From Sphingobacterium thalpophilum (GTDB lineage: Bacteria > Bacteroidota > Bacteroidia > Flavobacteriales > Flavobacteriaceae), in the NCBI GenBank assembly GCA_943328865.2, contig CALQBR020000030.1:1-9021 (forward strand): 9,021 nucleotides of DNA. The letters run 5' to 3'. A program made the position numbers and the translations under genes. Numbering within the stretch: the first letter of the stretch is position 1; every line of letters starts with the position of its first letter. The notes below the pieces were generated by a model. That model did no database searches. It saw nothing but the letters and a program-made list of their open reading frames with translations, and was not told the DNA's origin. Below, piece by piece: positions 1 through 7,370 of this stretch.

Positions 1-174
1 ATCGGGTTTTATTTTGTTCGGGTTTTGAAACTCCAAACGATGGGAAGCTACAAATTGCTTTCCTTAATAGTGTATTGTGTGAATAGAAGACAATAATTTA
101 GATTCGCTTTTCTTATATACTGAAATTCACTATATTTAAATTTTAAACCTTGAGTGTCTTTTAAATTCAGCTAT

Positions 175-1371
175 ATGAATCCTACGCTAAAACTTCCTTT
201 TTATATAAAACTCCCTTTTACCTTAATCAGTTTAATCGCAATTTTTTCAATCGTATATCTTAGCAAAGACATTATTATTCCCATTTTACTTTCCTTACTT
301 TTTGCCATTTTATTAAGACCCGTTTCGCATTTTCTTAAATCAAAACTACGATTCCCGCATGTAATTTCTGTAATCTTTTCAATAACCCTTTTTTTATTCG
401 TTGTTATTGGAATCCTGACCTTTATCTCTTGGCAAATTAGCAGTATTGCCAATGATTGGGAGATGATAAAAAACAATCTTTCGATTCATTTTGATACCAT
501 TCAAGAGATGATCCGTGATAATTTCAATTTAAGTAAAAGAGAACAAAAAAAATTAATTGCAAATGCCGCGCAAAGTTCTATTGAAACAGGCAAATCCTTC
601 ATTGGAAGCACCTTAGCATCATTTACAGATACATTTCTGAATTTAACTCTTATTCCCATTTATACTTTTTTATTTCTTTTATACCGGATCCATTTTATAA
701 AATTTCTGTCGAAATTATTCAAACCCCAATACCAGGAAAATTTAAAAACTATTTTATTTGAAGTTAAAGTCTCCATCCAAAGCTATATTATCGGATTGAT
801 TATCCAAATGGTTGCCGTTACTACCTTAACTTCTATTGGTTTAATGATTATCGGCGTGAAATATGCCATTGTGCTAGGAATTATCACAGGCCTTTTAAAT
901 CTAATCCCTTATATCGGAATTTTATTTGCCGGATTACTAAGCATTATTGCCTCCCTTACAGGTTCCCCTGATTTATCATTGATCCTAGGGGTAATTATAG
1001 TAATCGCCATAGTTCAGATTATTGACAACAATTTATTGGTTACTTTAATTGTAAGTTCCAAAGTAAAAATAAATGCTTTAGCCTCTATTGTTGGAATCAT
1101 TATTGGAGGAGCAATCGCTGGTTTTGCAGGGATGTTTTTGGCTATTCCTATCCTTGCTATTTTAAAAGTGATTTTCGACAGAATTGAATCTTTAGAACCT
1201 TGGGGGTATTTAATGGGAGATGATTTACCAAAAACATATACCTGGCACAACATCCAATTAACGCTTTTTGATCCAGAAAAAGCAACCAACAACAATTCGA
1301 CAATAAACGAAGGCAACCAAGCTTTTTCTGAAGAAAATATTGAAAAATCTAAAGAGAATCAAATAGAGTAA
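175..1371 (+). CDS. AI-2E / PerM-family transporter (UPF0118)
   Basis: Inner-membrane protein of the AI-2E family exporter/permease group (PF01594; relatives include E. coli TqsA, PerM and YdiK). Family members have been linked to autoinducer-2 or ion and solute export, but the substrate cannot be told from sequence. The 398-aa product has hydrophobic segments near residues 13-30, 33-50, 63-88, 152-171, 203-225, 228-260, 266-290 and 300-332, which is the usual set of about 8. The family signature is visible as GLLNLIPYIGI (239-249), followed by the DNNLL..IVSSKVKINALAS stretch (284-304) and a Gly-rich GGAIAGFAGMFLAIP segment (311-325). The tail from about residue 345 is hydrophilic, rich in Asn, Glu and Lys, and probably cytosolic. 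I chose ATG 175 over an in-frame GTG at 154 because ATG begins the conserved hydrophobic N-terminus. A TATATTTA at 131-138 is a weak -7 candidate. The following gene has its own promoter, so this one is probably monocistronic. Confidence 0.9.
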   Translation: MNPTLKLPFYIKLPFTLISLIAIFSIVYLSKDIIIPILLSLLFAILLRPVSHFLKSKLRFPHVISVIFSITLFLFVVIGILTFISWQISSIANDWEMIKNNLSIHFDTIQEMIRDNFNLSKREQKKLIANAAQSSIETGKSFIGSTLASFTDTFLNLTLIPIYTFLFLLYRIHFIKFLSKLFKPQYQENLKTILFEVKVSIQSYIIGLIIQMVAVTTLTSIGLMIIGVKYAIVLGIITGLLNLIPYIGILFAGLLSIIASLTGSPDLSLILGVIIVIAIVQIIDNNLLVTLIVSSKVKINALASIVGIIIGGAIAGFAGMFLAIPILAILKVIFDRIESLEPWGYLMGDDLPKTYTWHNIQLTLFDPEKATNNNSTINEGNQAFSEENIEKSKENQIE

Positions 1372-1424
1372 GATTATCAAAAGGTCTTTTTTTTAATGTA
1401 AAACCTCCAATAAATAGTTTTTTT

Positions 1425-1452
1425 TTGACACAGCAACCGATTTGTATCTTTA
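1425..1452 (+). promoter_or_regulatory. Candidate promoter for the deacetylase-symporter operon
   Basis: A TTG at 1425-1427 sits at the end of a T-tract, with a 17-bp spacer to TATCTTTA at 1445-1452. This agrees with the Flavobacterium pattern TTG-N17-23-TAnnTTTG except for the last base. It would start transcription near 1458-1460 and leave a leader of about 65 nt before ATG 1525. A second -7-like element, TATATTTG at 1490-1497, matches the consensus exactly but lacks a clear -33 partner, so a shorter transcript is possible. Inferred from motif match only. Confidence 0.45.
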
Positions 1453-1524
1453 TATCAAATAAATAATTCTTCAAAAATGATTTAATTGCTATATTTGAAG
1501 CTATTGCAAATTAAATCAAAAAGA

Positions 1525-4020
1525 ATGCAAAAAAAGCAGCTTCATGCACTCCTATTATTTTTCTTCTCTTTGCACGTTATTTGGGCACAGCAACCAATAA
1601 AACCAAATGCCTCTGAAATTTATAATCAAATTCAAAAGCTAAATTTCCTTGGCTCAGTTCTCTATATTGCAGCACATCCCGATGATGAAAACACGCGTTT
1701 GATTACCTATTTAGCCAACGAAAACAAGGCTAGAACGGGCTATTTATCATTGACACGTGGTGACGGGGGGCAAAATCTAATTGGGCCAGAATTGCGCGAA
1801 CTGCTAGGCGTTATCAGAACCCAAGAACTCATTGAAGCTAGAAAAATTGATGGTGGCGAACAACTTTTTTCTCGGGCAAATGATTTTGGCTACTCCAAAA
1901 ATCCTGAGGAAACTTTACAAATTTGGGATAAAGAACAAGTATTAAGTGATTTGATTTGGGCCATTCGAAAGTTCCAACCAGATGTCATCATTAATCGCTT
2001 CGATCACCGTACCCCCGGAACCACTCATGGCCACCATACTGCTTCGGCAATAGTGAGCGTAGAAAGTTTCGATTTAGCCAATAATCCACAAATATTTCCA
2101 AACCAATTGAATTGGGTTAAACCTTGGCAACCCAAAAGAATGTTCTTTAATACATCTTGGTGGTTTTATGGCAGCACTGAAAAATTTGAAAAAGCTGACA
2201 AATCTAATATGGCGACACTTCAAACGGGGACGTATTATCAATCTATTGGTAAATCAAATCAAGAAATTGCCGCATTAAGTCGCAGTTGTCATCAATCACA
2301 AGGCTTTGGGAGTACCGGAACCCGTGGGGAAGAGACGGAATATTTAGAATTCATTAAAGGCGAAAACGCAAAAGACAAGAATAATCTTTTTGAAGGAATT
2401 GATACCTCTTGGAATCGTGTGAAAAACGGACCTACTATAGGTGTGGTTTTAGAAAATGTACAGCGAAAATTTGACTTTAAAAATCCATCGGCAAGCATTC
2501 CTGATTTAGTGAAGGCCTATACCATGATTCAATCTTTAGAAGAAACACATTGGAAAACCATTAAATCCGAGGAAATCAAAAAAATAATTGCTTCTTGTGC
2601 AGGACTCTACCTCGAAGCCATAGCCGAGAACCAAGTGGCCACTCCAAATAGTGAGCTGAAATTAAAATTAGAAGCTATTAACCGAAGTAATGAAAAAATG
2701 AATTGGCATGCCATTGCAATCATTCCAAACGAAAACCAGCCTTTTTCCATTTCTGAATTACCCAATAATAAGAACACCACTAAAACCATAACGGTAAAAA
2801 TTCCAGCGCATTACGAATACACTTCCCCTTACTGGCTTAATGAAAAAGGATCATTAGGAATGTATCAGGTAACCGATCAAAAAAATATTGGAATTCCAGA
2901 TATCATTCGACAGCTAAAAGTCACTTTTATAATTGAAATCAATGGTGTCATGATTCCGTTTGAGCGACTAGTTGTTTTTAAATACAATGACGAGGTAAAG
3001 GGAGAAGTCTATAATCCATTTGATATTGTTCCAGATGTGACTTCGACAATAGTAGACAAAGTAGCGATTTTCAGTTCTGGAAAAACAAAAAATATTGGAG
3101 TCAAAATAAAAGCGGGAAAAGATGCCGTTGAAGGCTTTTTACAATTGGAAGTACCTGAAAAATGGAAAGTAAATCCGAAATCTATTCCTTTTAAATTAAC
3201 CAAAAAAGGAGAAGATCAAACCGTTTATTTTGAAGTAACCCCTCCAAAAACAGCAGATGAAATTACGGTAAAAAGCGTTGCGGTAATAAATGGAAAAACT
3301 TTTGACAAAGAACAAATTAACATTACTTACGAACACATTTCGAAACAACAGGTTTTAAAACCTTCGGAAGCGAAATTCATCAAATTGGATATTAAAACGG
3401 GTAATGAAAAAATTGGTTATATCATGGGCGCTGGCGATGAAGTGCCAAAAGGTTTGATTCAAATGGGTTACGAAGTTTCTATTTTAAAACCAGAAGATTT
3501 ATCCAAAGAAAGTTTAATCCCTTTTGATGTTATAATCACTGGAATACGAGCTTACAATACCATTTCTGAATTAAATACCAAAGAAAGCATATTGTTTGAT
3601 TTTGTCAAAGAAGGTAAAACGATGATTGTACAATACAACACCGCCAATGACTTGATTGCAAAAAAAATTGCTCCTTTTATGCTTCAAATTTCAAAAGATC
3701 GGGTTACCGAAGAAGCCGCGGAAATGCGATTCTTAGCACCCAAACATGCTGTGCTAAATTACCCAAACACCATTACTCCCAAAGATTTTGAAGGATGGAA
3801 ACAAGAGCAAGGTTTATATTACCCAAACCAATGGGATGCCGCCTTCACTCCTATTCTATCGTCCAATGACAAAGGAGAAACGCCTAAAAACGGTGCTTTA
3901 CTAGTGGCGAAATATGGAAAAGGACACTATATTTATACTGGATTGAGTTTCTTTAGAGAATTACCCGAAGGCGTATCTGGTGCCTATCGACTGTTAGCAA
4001 ATTTAATTTCTGTACGATAA
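1525..4020 (+). CDS. Exported PIG-L (LmbE-like) family N-deacetylase
   Basis: Predicted zinc-dependent N-deacetylase of the PIG-L/LmbE family, which hydrolyses N-acetyl groups, mostly on amino sugars. The ATG at 1525 opens a classic signal peptide (KK, then LLLFFFSL, ending WAQ about residue 22), so the enzyme should act outside the cytoplasm. I rejected an in-frame TTG at 1486 because it would bury that signal. The zinc site is intact: AHPDDE at 50-55 (His51, Asp54 as ligands, Asp53 as the likely general base) and HGHH at 168-171, which matches the second His-containing motif of the MshB type. The catalytic domain covers about 40-280. Behind it lie a mixed region, an Ig-like/NEW3-type beta domain (about 505-610), and a C-terminal Rossmann-like segment resembling ThuA/GATase-like folds (about 625-831, with GIRAYNT). 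At 831 aa it is far longer than single-domain members (about 230-300 aa), but this long form is common in Bacteroidota. The substrate is unknown. It is the first gene of a tight operon with a symporter. Confidence 0.9.
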   Translation: MQKKQLHALLLFFFSLHVIWAQQPIKPNASEIYNQIQKLNFLGSVLYIAAHPDDENTRLITYLANENKARTGYLSLTRGDGGQNLIGPELRELLGVIRTQELIEARKIDGGEQLFSRANDFGYSKNPEETLQIWDKEQVLSDLIWAIRKFQPDVIINRFDHRTPGTTHGHHTASAIVSVESFDLANNPQIFPNQLNWVKPWQPKRMFFNTSWWFYGSTEKFEKADKSNMATLQTGTYYQSIGKSNQEIAALSRSCHQSQGFGSTGTRGEETEYLEFIKGENAKDKNNLFEGIDTSWNRVKNGPTIGVVLENVQRKFDFKNPSASIPDLVKAYTMIQSLEETHWKTIKSEEIKKIIASCAGLYLEAIAENQVATPNSELKLKLEAINRSNEKMNWHAIAIIPNENQPFSISELPNNKNTTKTITVKIPAHYEYTSPYWLNEKGSLGMYQVTDQKNIGIPDIIRQLKVTFIIEINGVMIPFERLVVFKYNDEVKGEVYNPFDIVPDVTSTIVDKVAIFSSGKTKNIGVKIKAGKDAVEGFLQLEVPEKWKVNPKSIPFKLTKKGEDQTVYFEVTPPKTADEITVKSVAVINGKTFDKEQINITYEHISKQQVLKPSEAKFIKLDIKTGNEKIGYIMGAGDEVPKGLIQMGYEVSILKPEDLSKESLIPFDVIITGIRAYNTISELNTKESILFDFVKEGKTMIVQYNTANDLIAKKIAPFMLQISKDRVTEEAAEMRFLAPKHAVLNYPNTITPKDFEGWKQEQGLYYPNQWDAAFTPILSSNDKGETPKNGALLVAKYGKGHYIYTGLSFFRELPEGVSGAYRLLANLISVR

Positions 4021-4031
4021 TTAAAAACAAA

Positions 4032-4139
4032 ATGAACGAAGAAAAAACAACCTATTGGAAAAAAAACTATACTTGGGTTTTACTCTCCAATGCCATTTAT
4101 ATTTTAGTTTTTTATATAATCATGGAATTATTCTCCTAA
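4032..4139 (+). CDS. 35-aa single-span membrane miniprotein between deacetylase and symporter
   Basis: A short reading frame (ATG 4032, TAA 4137-4139) encodes 35 residues. It has a charged N-terminus (NEEK, then WKKN) followed by one hydrophobic helix from about Trp15 to Phe34, including LLSNAIYILVFYIIM. The positive-inside rule suggests the N-terminus is cytoplasmic. It starts 11 bp after the deacetylase stop and ends 3 bp before the symporter ATG, with the A-rich AAAACAAA leader usual here. This exact nesting, with no spare sequence, supports a real gene. Known small partners of sodium:solute symporters (DUF485 YjcH with ActP, DUF997 YhdT with PanF, DUF4212) are also encoded directly upstream of the transporter, but they are about 80-100 aa with two spans. 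By analogy I infer a symporter accessory or stabilising subunit. I cannot assign a named family. The alternative is a non-functional spacer ORF. Confidence 0.72.
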   Translation: MNEEKTTYWKKNYTWVLLSNAIYILVFYIIMELFS

Positions 4140-4142
4140 ACT

Positions 4143-5843
4143 ATGCAACAAATTGATTGGATTGTACTCGGATTTACCCTTTTGTCTATAGTTGTCTATG
4201 GGGTTTGGAAGACCAAAGGAAGCACCAAAAATGTGGAAGACTATATTTTAGGTAATAACGAAACCCCTTGGTGGACCGTTGGTCTTTCGGTAATGGCGAC
4301 TCAAGCCAGCGCCATCACTTTTCTTTCTACGCCTGGCCAAGCTTATCATGACGGAATGGGATTTGTGCAATTCTATTTTGGTTTGCCGATCGCTATGGTA
4401 GTGATATGCATTACTTTTATTCCTATTTACCACAAGTTAAAAGTTTTTACCGCATATGAATATTTAGAACAGCGTTTTGACTTAAAAACACGCTCCTTAG
4501 CGGCTATTCTTTTCTTGGTGCAACGTGGTTTGGGTACCGGTTTAACCATCTATGCCCCTTCGATTATATTGTCCTCCCTTTTGGGATGGAATTTAACCCA
4601 TCTCAATATTATTATTGGGACATTGGTGATTATTTACACATTTTCTGGCGGAACCAAAGCCGTGAATGTAACCCAAAAACAACAAGTTTTCGTGATTATG
4701 TTCGGAATGATTGTTACTTTCTTCCTCATTTTACACTTATTACCCAACGATATGACTTTTGGTAATGCCTTGCATATTGCTGGTGCCAATGACAAAATGA
4801 ATATCGTTGACTTTTCATTTGACCCAGAAACACGATATACGTTTTGGAGCGGAATTACGGGCGGTTTTTTTCTAGCCCTCTCCTATTTTGGAACAGACCA
4901 ATCGCAAGTGGGTAGATATTTATCTGGGAAATCCATTCGAGAAAGCCAAATGGGCTTAATCATGAATGGATTTTTGAAAGTACCCATGCAATTCTTCATC
5001 TTATTAACCGGTGTTATGGTTTTTGTTTTCTTTCAATTCAATGCTGTGCCATTAAATTTTAACCCAAACAATAAAATCGCTATTGAAAAGTCGCCTTATA
5101 AGACCGAATATGCAAAATTAGAGCAACAGCTTGTTAATTTAAATGAAGAAAAAAAAGAGTTCAATCTTTTGTATATGGATCATTTGAACCAAAATTATGA
5201 CAATCCAATTTTGCGTAAAAAATTAATTGCCCTTTCAGCTAAAGAAAAAGATTTACGTGATCAGGCCAAAGAACTCATTTCAAAAGCCGATAAAAAAGCA
5301 GAAACCAATGATAAGGATTATGTCTTTATTCATTTTATTCTTAATTACTTACCTCAGGGATTGATTGGGTTATTATTAGCCGTGATTCTTTCAGCTGCTA
5401 TGTCTTCTTCAGCTTCCGGACTAAATGCCTTGGCCTCAACAACAGCAATCGATATTTACAAACGAAATGTGACCGTAGTAAAATCAGAAAAACATTTTGT
5501 GAATGCTACCAAATTTTTCACCTTGCTTTGGGGAATTATTGCCATCCTTTTTGCTTGTGTGGGCACTTTATTTGAAAATTTAATCCAATTGGTAAACATT
5601 GTAGGTTCCATCTTCTATGGTACCGTTTTGGGAATCTTTTTGGTAGGATTTTATGTCAAATACGTTCAAGCCAAAGCCATTTTTTGGGGTGCTGTAACCA
5701 CTCAACTAACCATATTTTATATTTACTATTTGGATATTGTCAGCTTTTTGTGGCTCAATTTTATTGGTGCGATATTAACCGTCATTTTATCTATGGTACT
5801 CCAGCTGCTTATTTTTAGAAGTCCCAAAATTGAAATCCAATAA
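4143..5843 (+). CDS. Sodium:solute symporter (SSS family)
   Basis: A 566-aa inner-membrane Na+-coupled symporter of the SSS family (LeuT fold). The family pattern is clear: first helix near 5-22, a conserved ETPWW..GLSVMATQASAITF stretch (about 40-60) matching the unwound TM1/Na+-site region, TPGQAYHDG (63-71), SGGTKAV (168-174), TDQSQVGRYLS (251-261), and ILSAAMSSSASGLNALAST (415-433). The last is the TM helix whose Ser residues contribute to the Na2 site in vSGLT. More helices follow at about 455-475, 482-506, 510-530 and 533-557. Between helices at about residues 303-392 lies a hydrophilic, Lys/Glu/Leu-rich insertion likely to be coiled coil; typical SSS proteins have a much shorter loop here. 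The substrate cannot be read from sequence. Co-transcription with an exported deacetylase suggests uptake of a sugar or other product of that enzyme (inference). Translation starts 3 bp after the miniprotein stop, so the two may be translationally coupled. Confidence 0.93.
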   Translation: MQQIDWIVLGFTLLSIVVYGVWKTKGSTKNVEDYILGNNETPWWTVGLSVMATQASAITFLSTPGQAYHDGMGFVQFYFGLPIAMVVICITFIPIYHKLKVFTAYEYLEQRFDLKTRSLAAILFLVQRGLGTGLTIYAPSIILSSLLGWNLTHLNIIIGTLVIIYTFSGGTKAVNVTQKQQVFVIMFGMIVTFFLILHLLPNDMTFGNALHIAGANDKMNIVDFSFDPETRYTFWSGITGGFFLALSYFGTDQSQVGRYLSGKSIRESQMGLIMNGFLKVPMQFFILLTGVMVFVFFQFNAVPLNFNPNNKIAIEKSPYKTEYAKLEQQLVNLNEEKKEFNLLYMDHLNQNYDNPILRKKLIALSAKEKDLRDQAKELISKADKKAETNDKDYVFIHFILNYLPQGLIGLLLAVILSAAMSSSASGLNALASTTAIDIYKRNVTVVKSEKHFVNATKFFTLLWGIIAILFACVGTLFENLIQLVNIVGSIFYGTVLGIFLVGFYVKYVQAKAIFWGAVTTQLTIFYIYYLDIVSFLWLNFIGAILTVILSMVLQLLIFRSPKIEIQ

Positions 5844-5883
5844 AAAAATCCCGTTTCAAGGCTATACCTGAAACGGGATTTTT
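5844..5883. terminator. Bidirectional intrinsic terminator between convergent genes
   Basis: A perfect 15-bp inverted repeat: AAAAATCCCGTTTCA at 5844-5858 pairs with TGAAACGGGATTTTT at 5869-5883 around a 10-nt loop. The A-run on one side and T-run on the other let it end transcription in both directions. It begins directly after the symporter stop codon and lies 17 bp before the end of the oppositely oriented DUF2911 gene, exactly where a shared terminator is expected. Confidence 0.92.
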
Positions 5884-5900
5884 AAGTTTAAAGACCATTT

Positions 5901-6746
5901 TTATTTCTTACTCCATTCTAAAATGCTGTCTTCATTCATTTTAATATAGTCGTTGTTTTTTGCCTCAGTTGCACCTACAAGCGATATTTTAGCTGTTTCA
6001 ATTGCACCTTTTTTGTCTCCTAGTTTAGCTTGAATTAAAGATTTTAATCTGGTATACCAAAAAGGTTTTTCTGGGTTAAGTTCTAAGGCCTTATTAGCAT
6101 AATTCAACGCTTTAGCTAAATCACCATTCGATTGAAAATAATATTGTGCTGATGAAAAATAATCAGAGGCAGTAGGACCTGATAAGGCTTTTTCAATACT
6201 AGCAATTGCAGTTTTTTTGGTTGGCACCTCAAATTTTACAGCTGCTACTGTTTTTTCCCACGAAAATTCTAAGTAGGCAAAATTATTATCTAAATTACTA
6301 ATGCTGATCGTAAATGTTTCTGTATTTCTGTCTACGATTTCAGGCTTTATATTTGTTTTCAAGGCAACATCCGCTTCATTCCATACTTCAGGAATTCCCC
6401 AGTTATCTGTTTTGGAATAAAAAACGACTTCCCAACTATCAACTCTTGGGTTTATGTACAATGCATATTTTCCTTTTTTCAAGGTCTTTCCATCAATAAC
6501 CACCTCTTCACTGAATGATACCGTAGAATTCGCATTTGCTCCTGTGCGCCATAACTTACCAAAGGGAACTAAATCTCCAAAAATGGCCCTTCCCTTAGCA
6601 CTAGGTCTTGAATATTCAACCACCACATCGGTTAAACCGACTACCTGACTCAAAACTGCTTTTGGACTGGATTGTGGCGTCTTAACTTGCGCCTGAACCA
6701 CGTAAGAGGCCATCACAATAGCCACAGCAATAATTATTTTTTTCAT
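5901..6746 (-). CDS. Exported DUF2911-domain protein with C-terminal TPR-like region
   Basis: A 281-aa protein of unknown function. The N-terminus is a signal peptide (KK, IIIAVAIVMASYVV, then QAQ about residue 20), so it is predicted to be periplasmic or surface-located. Residues about 25-165 match DUF2911 (PF11138) in its recognisable landmarks: SPKAVLSQVVG, VEYSRPSAKGR, IFGDLVPFGKLWRTGAN (56-72), then a Gly-Lys-Tyr beta turn (KGKYALYINP, 91-100) and W105. Residues about 195-262 contain helix pairs of TPR type, with GDLAKALNYANKALELNP (208-225) a good TPR core and LGDKKGAIETAKISL a second. DUF2911 proteins with this two-part build are common in Flavobacteriia, and no biochemical role is established that I can name. 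The ATG at 6746 follows an AT-rich leader with a TAATTTTG promoter element. The gene has its own promoter and the shared terminator downstream, so it is monocistronic. Confidence 0.9.
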   Translation of the reverse strand: MKKIIIAVAIVMASYVVQAQVKTPQSSPKAVLSQVVGLTDVVVEYSRPSAKGRAIFGDLVPFGKLWRTGANANSTVSFSEEVVIDGKTLKKGKYALYINPRVDSWEVVFYSKTDNWGIPEVWNEADVALKTNIKPEIVDRNTETFTISISNLDNNFAYLEFSWEKTVAAVKFEVPTKKTAIASIEKALSGPTASDYFSSAQYYFQSNGDLAKALNYANKALELNPEKPFWYTRLKSLIQAKLGDKKGAIETAKISLVGATEAKNNDYIKMNEDSILEWSKK

Positions 6747-6768
6747 CTTTTTATATTTTATTTGACTC

Positions 6769-6776
6769 CAAAATTA
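6769..6776 (-). promoter_or_regulatory. -7 promoter element of the DUF2911 gene
   Basis: Read on the minus strand, TAATTTTG at 6776-6769 is an exact TAnnTTTG match, the Bacteroidota -7 element, 22 bp upstream of the ATG. It predicts a leader of roughly 15 nt. No textbook TTTG -33 box is seen at the right spacing. The sequence 15 bp further upstream is TTAACATTTTA, which is one half of the inverted repeat in this gap. Confidence 0.55.
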
Positions 6777-6791
6777 CAAATTCAAATGCTC

Positions 6792-6841
6792 TAAAATGTT
6801 AATTATTCCTTAATTTGAATTTATTCCTGTTTAACATTTTA
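6792..6841. repeat. 11-bp inverted repeat in the divergent promoter region
   Basis: TAAAATGTTAA at 6792-6802 and TTAACATTTTA at 6831-6841 are perfect inverted copies 28 bp apart. Each copy reads TTAACATTTTA toward the gene it precedes and lies 15 bp (DUF2911) or 20 bp (SRPBCC) upstream of that gene's -7 element, about where a -33 region would be. The 28-bp centre also holds a direct repeat TTATTCCT at 6803-6810 and 6821-6828. It could be a shared -33/UP-like element or an operator for a regulator of both genes. Chance is possible in AT-rich DNA. Confidence 0.4.
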
Positions 6842-6861
6842 AAACAAAAGATAAACAATTG

Positions 6862-6869
6862 TAACTTTG
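6862..6869 (+). promoter_or_regulatory. -7 promoter element of the SRPBCC-photolyase operon
   Basis: TAACTTTG at 6862-6869 is an exact TAnnTTTG match 16 bp before ATG 6886, predicting a very short leader of about 10 nt. The -33 box is not canonical; TTAACATTTTA ends 20 bp upstream. An A-rich stretch (AATTTAAAAAAC) precedes the start codon in place of a Shine-Dalgarno site. Confidence 0.6.
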
Positions 6870-6885
6870 CCAAAATTTAAAAAAC

Positions 6886-7359
6886 ATGAAAATTTACACC
6901 TTACATAACAAGCAAAATATTCCCATTTCACTTCAAGAGGCTTGGGACTTTCTTTCTAATCCCAAAAATTTAAAAATAATTACTCCCGATTACATGGGCT
7001 TTAAAACACTTTCCGGTGATGACAGACCTATGTTTACTGGACAAATCATACAATATATTGTTACCCCTGTTTTAGGTATTCCAACGAAATGGGTTACCGA
7101 AATCACCCATGTGGAACCTCTAAAATACTTTGTCGATGAGCAACGCTTTGGGCCTTATGACTTATGGCATCACAAACATTTTATAAAGGAAATTCCTGGC
7201 GGAGTAGAAATGGAAGATATTGTAGATTACAAAATCCCAATGGGTATTTTAGGACAAATGGTTCATCCTTTTTTAGTTAAACCCAAACTTGATGAAATAT
7301 TCGAATATCGCAAAAACAAATTAATCGAACTTTTCGGAGTATATAAATCCATTTCATAA
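6886..7359 (+). CDS. SRPBCC-family ligand-binding-like protein (COG4276 type)
   Basis: A 157-aa cytoplasmic protein of the SRPBCC/START-like helix-grip superfamily, which forms a deep hydrophobic pocket. Landmarks of the COG4276-like subgroup are the QEAWDFLSNPKNLKIITP stretch (17-34), the GQIIQYIVTPVLGIPTKWVTEI strand pair (52-73), DEQRFGPYDLWHHKHFI (84-100), and the long C-terminal helix (about 129-150) with KPKLDEIFEYR. No signal peptide or membrane segment is seen. Its ligand and biochemical function are unknown. Genes of this group often sit beside photolyase or cryptochrome genes in Bacteroidota. Here the photolyase starts 11 bp after this stop codon, so the two are surely one transcript from the TAACTTTG promoter. 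A role in light or oxidative-stress response is an inference from that context only. Confidence 0.88.
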   Translation: MKIYTLHNKQNIPISLQEAWDFLSNPKNLKIITPDYMGFKTLSGDDRPMFTGQIIQYIVTPVLGIPTKWVTEITHVEPLKYFVDEQRFGPYDLWHHKHFIKEIPGGVEMEDIVDYKIPMGILGQMVHPFLVKPKLDEIFEYRKNKLIELFGVYKSIS

Positions 7360-7370
7360 CAACACTCCAA

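Noticed and set aside
1..96. Possible 3' end of an upstream gene (frames +1 and +3 are open to 96 and 86; frame +2 stops at 26-28) or the 5' part of a minus-strand gene.
   Set aside because: The fragment is too short to choose a frame, no family is recognisable, and no minus-strand ATG exists in this stretch, so I do not call a gene.
154..174. GTG at 154 as start of the AI-2E family gene.
   Set aside because: It adds seven unconserved residues ahead of an ATG at 175 that directly begins the hydrophobic N-terminal region.
1372..1395. Terminator after the AI-2E family gene (AAAAGGTCTTTTTTTT).
   Set aside because: The stem would be about four or five weak pairs with a two-base loop, which is not a credible hairpin.
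1486..1524. TTG at 1486 as start of the deacetylase.
   Set aside because: It would place 13 residues before a textbook signal peptide, and it overlaps a TATATTTG promoter-like element.
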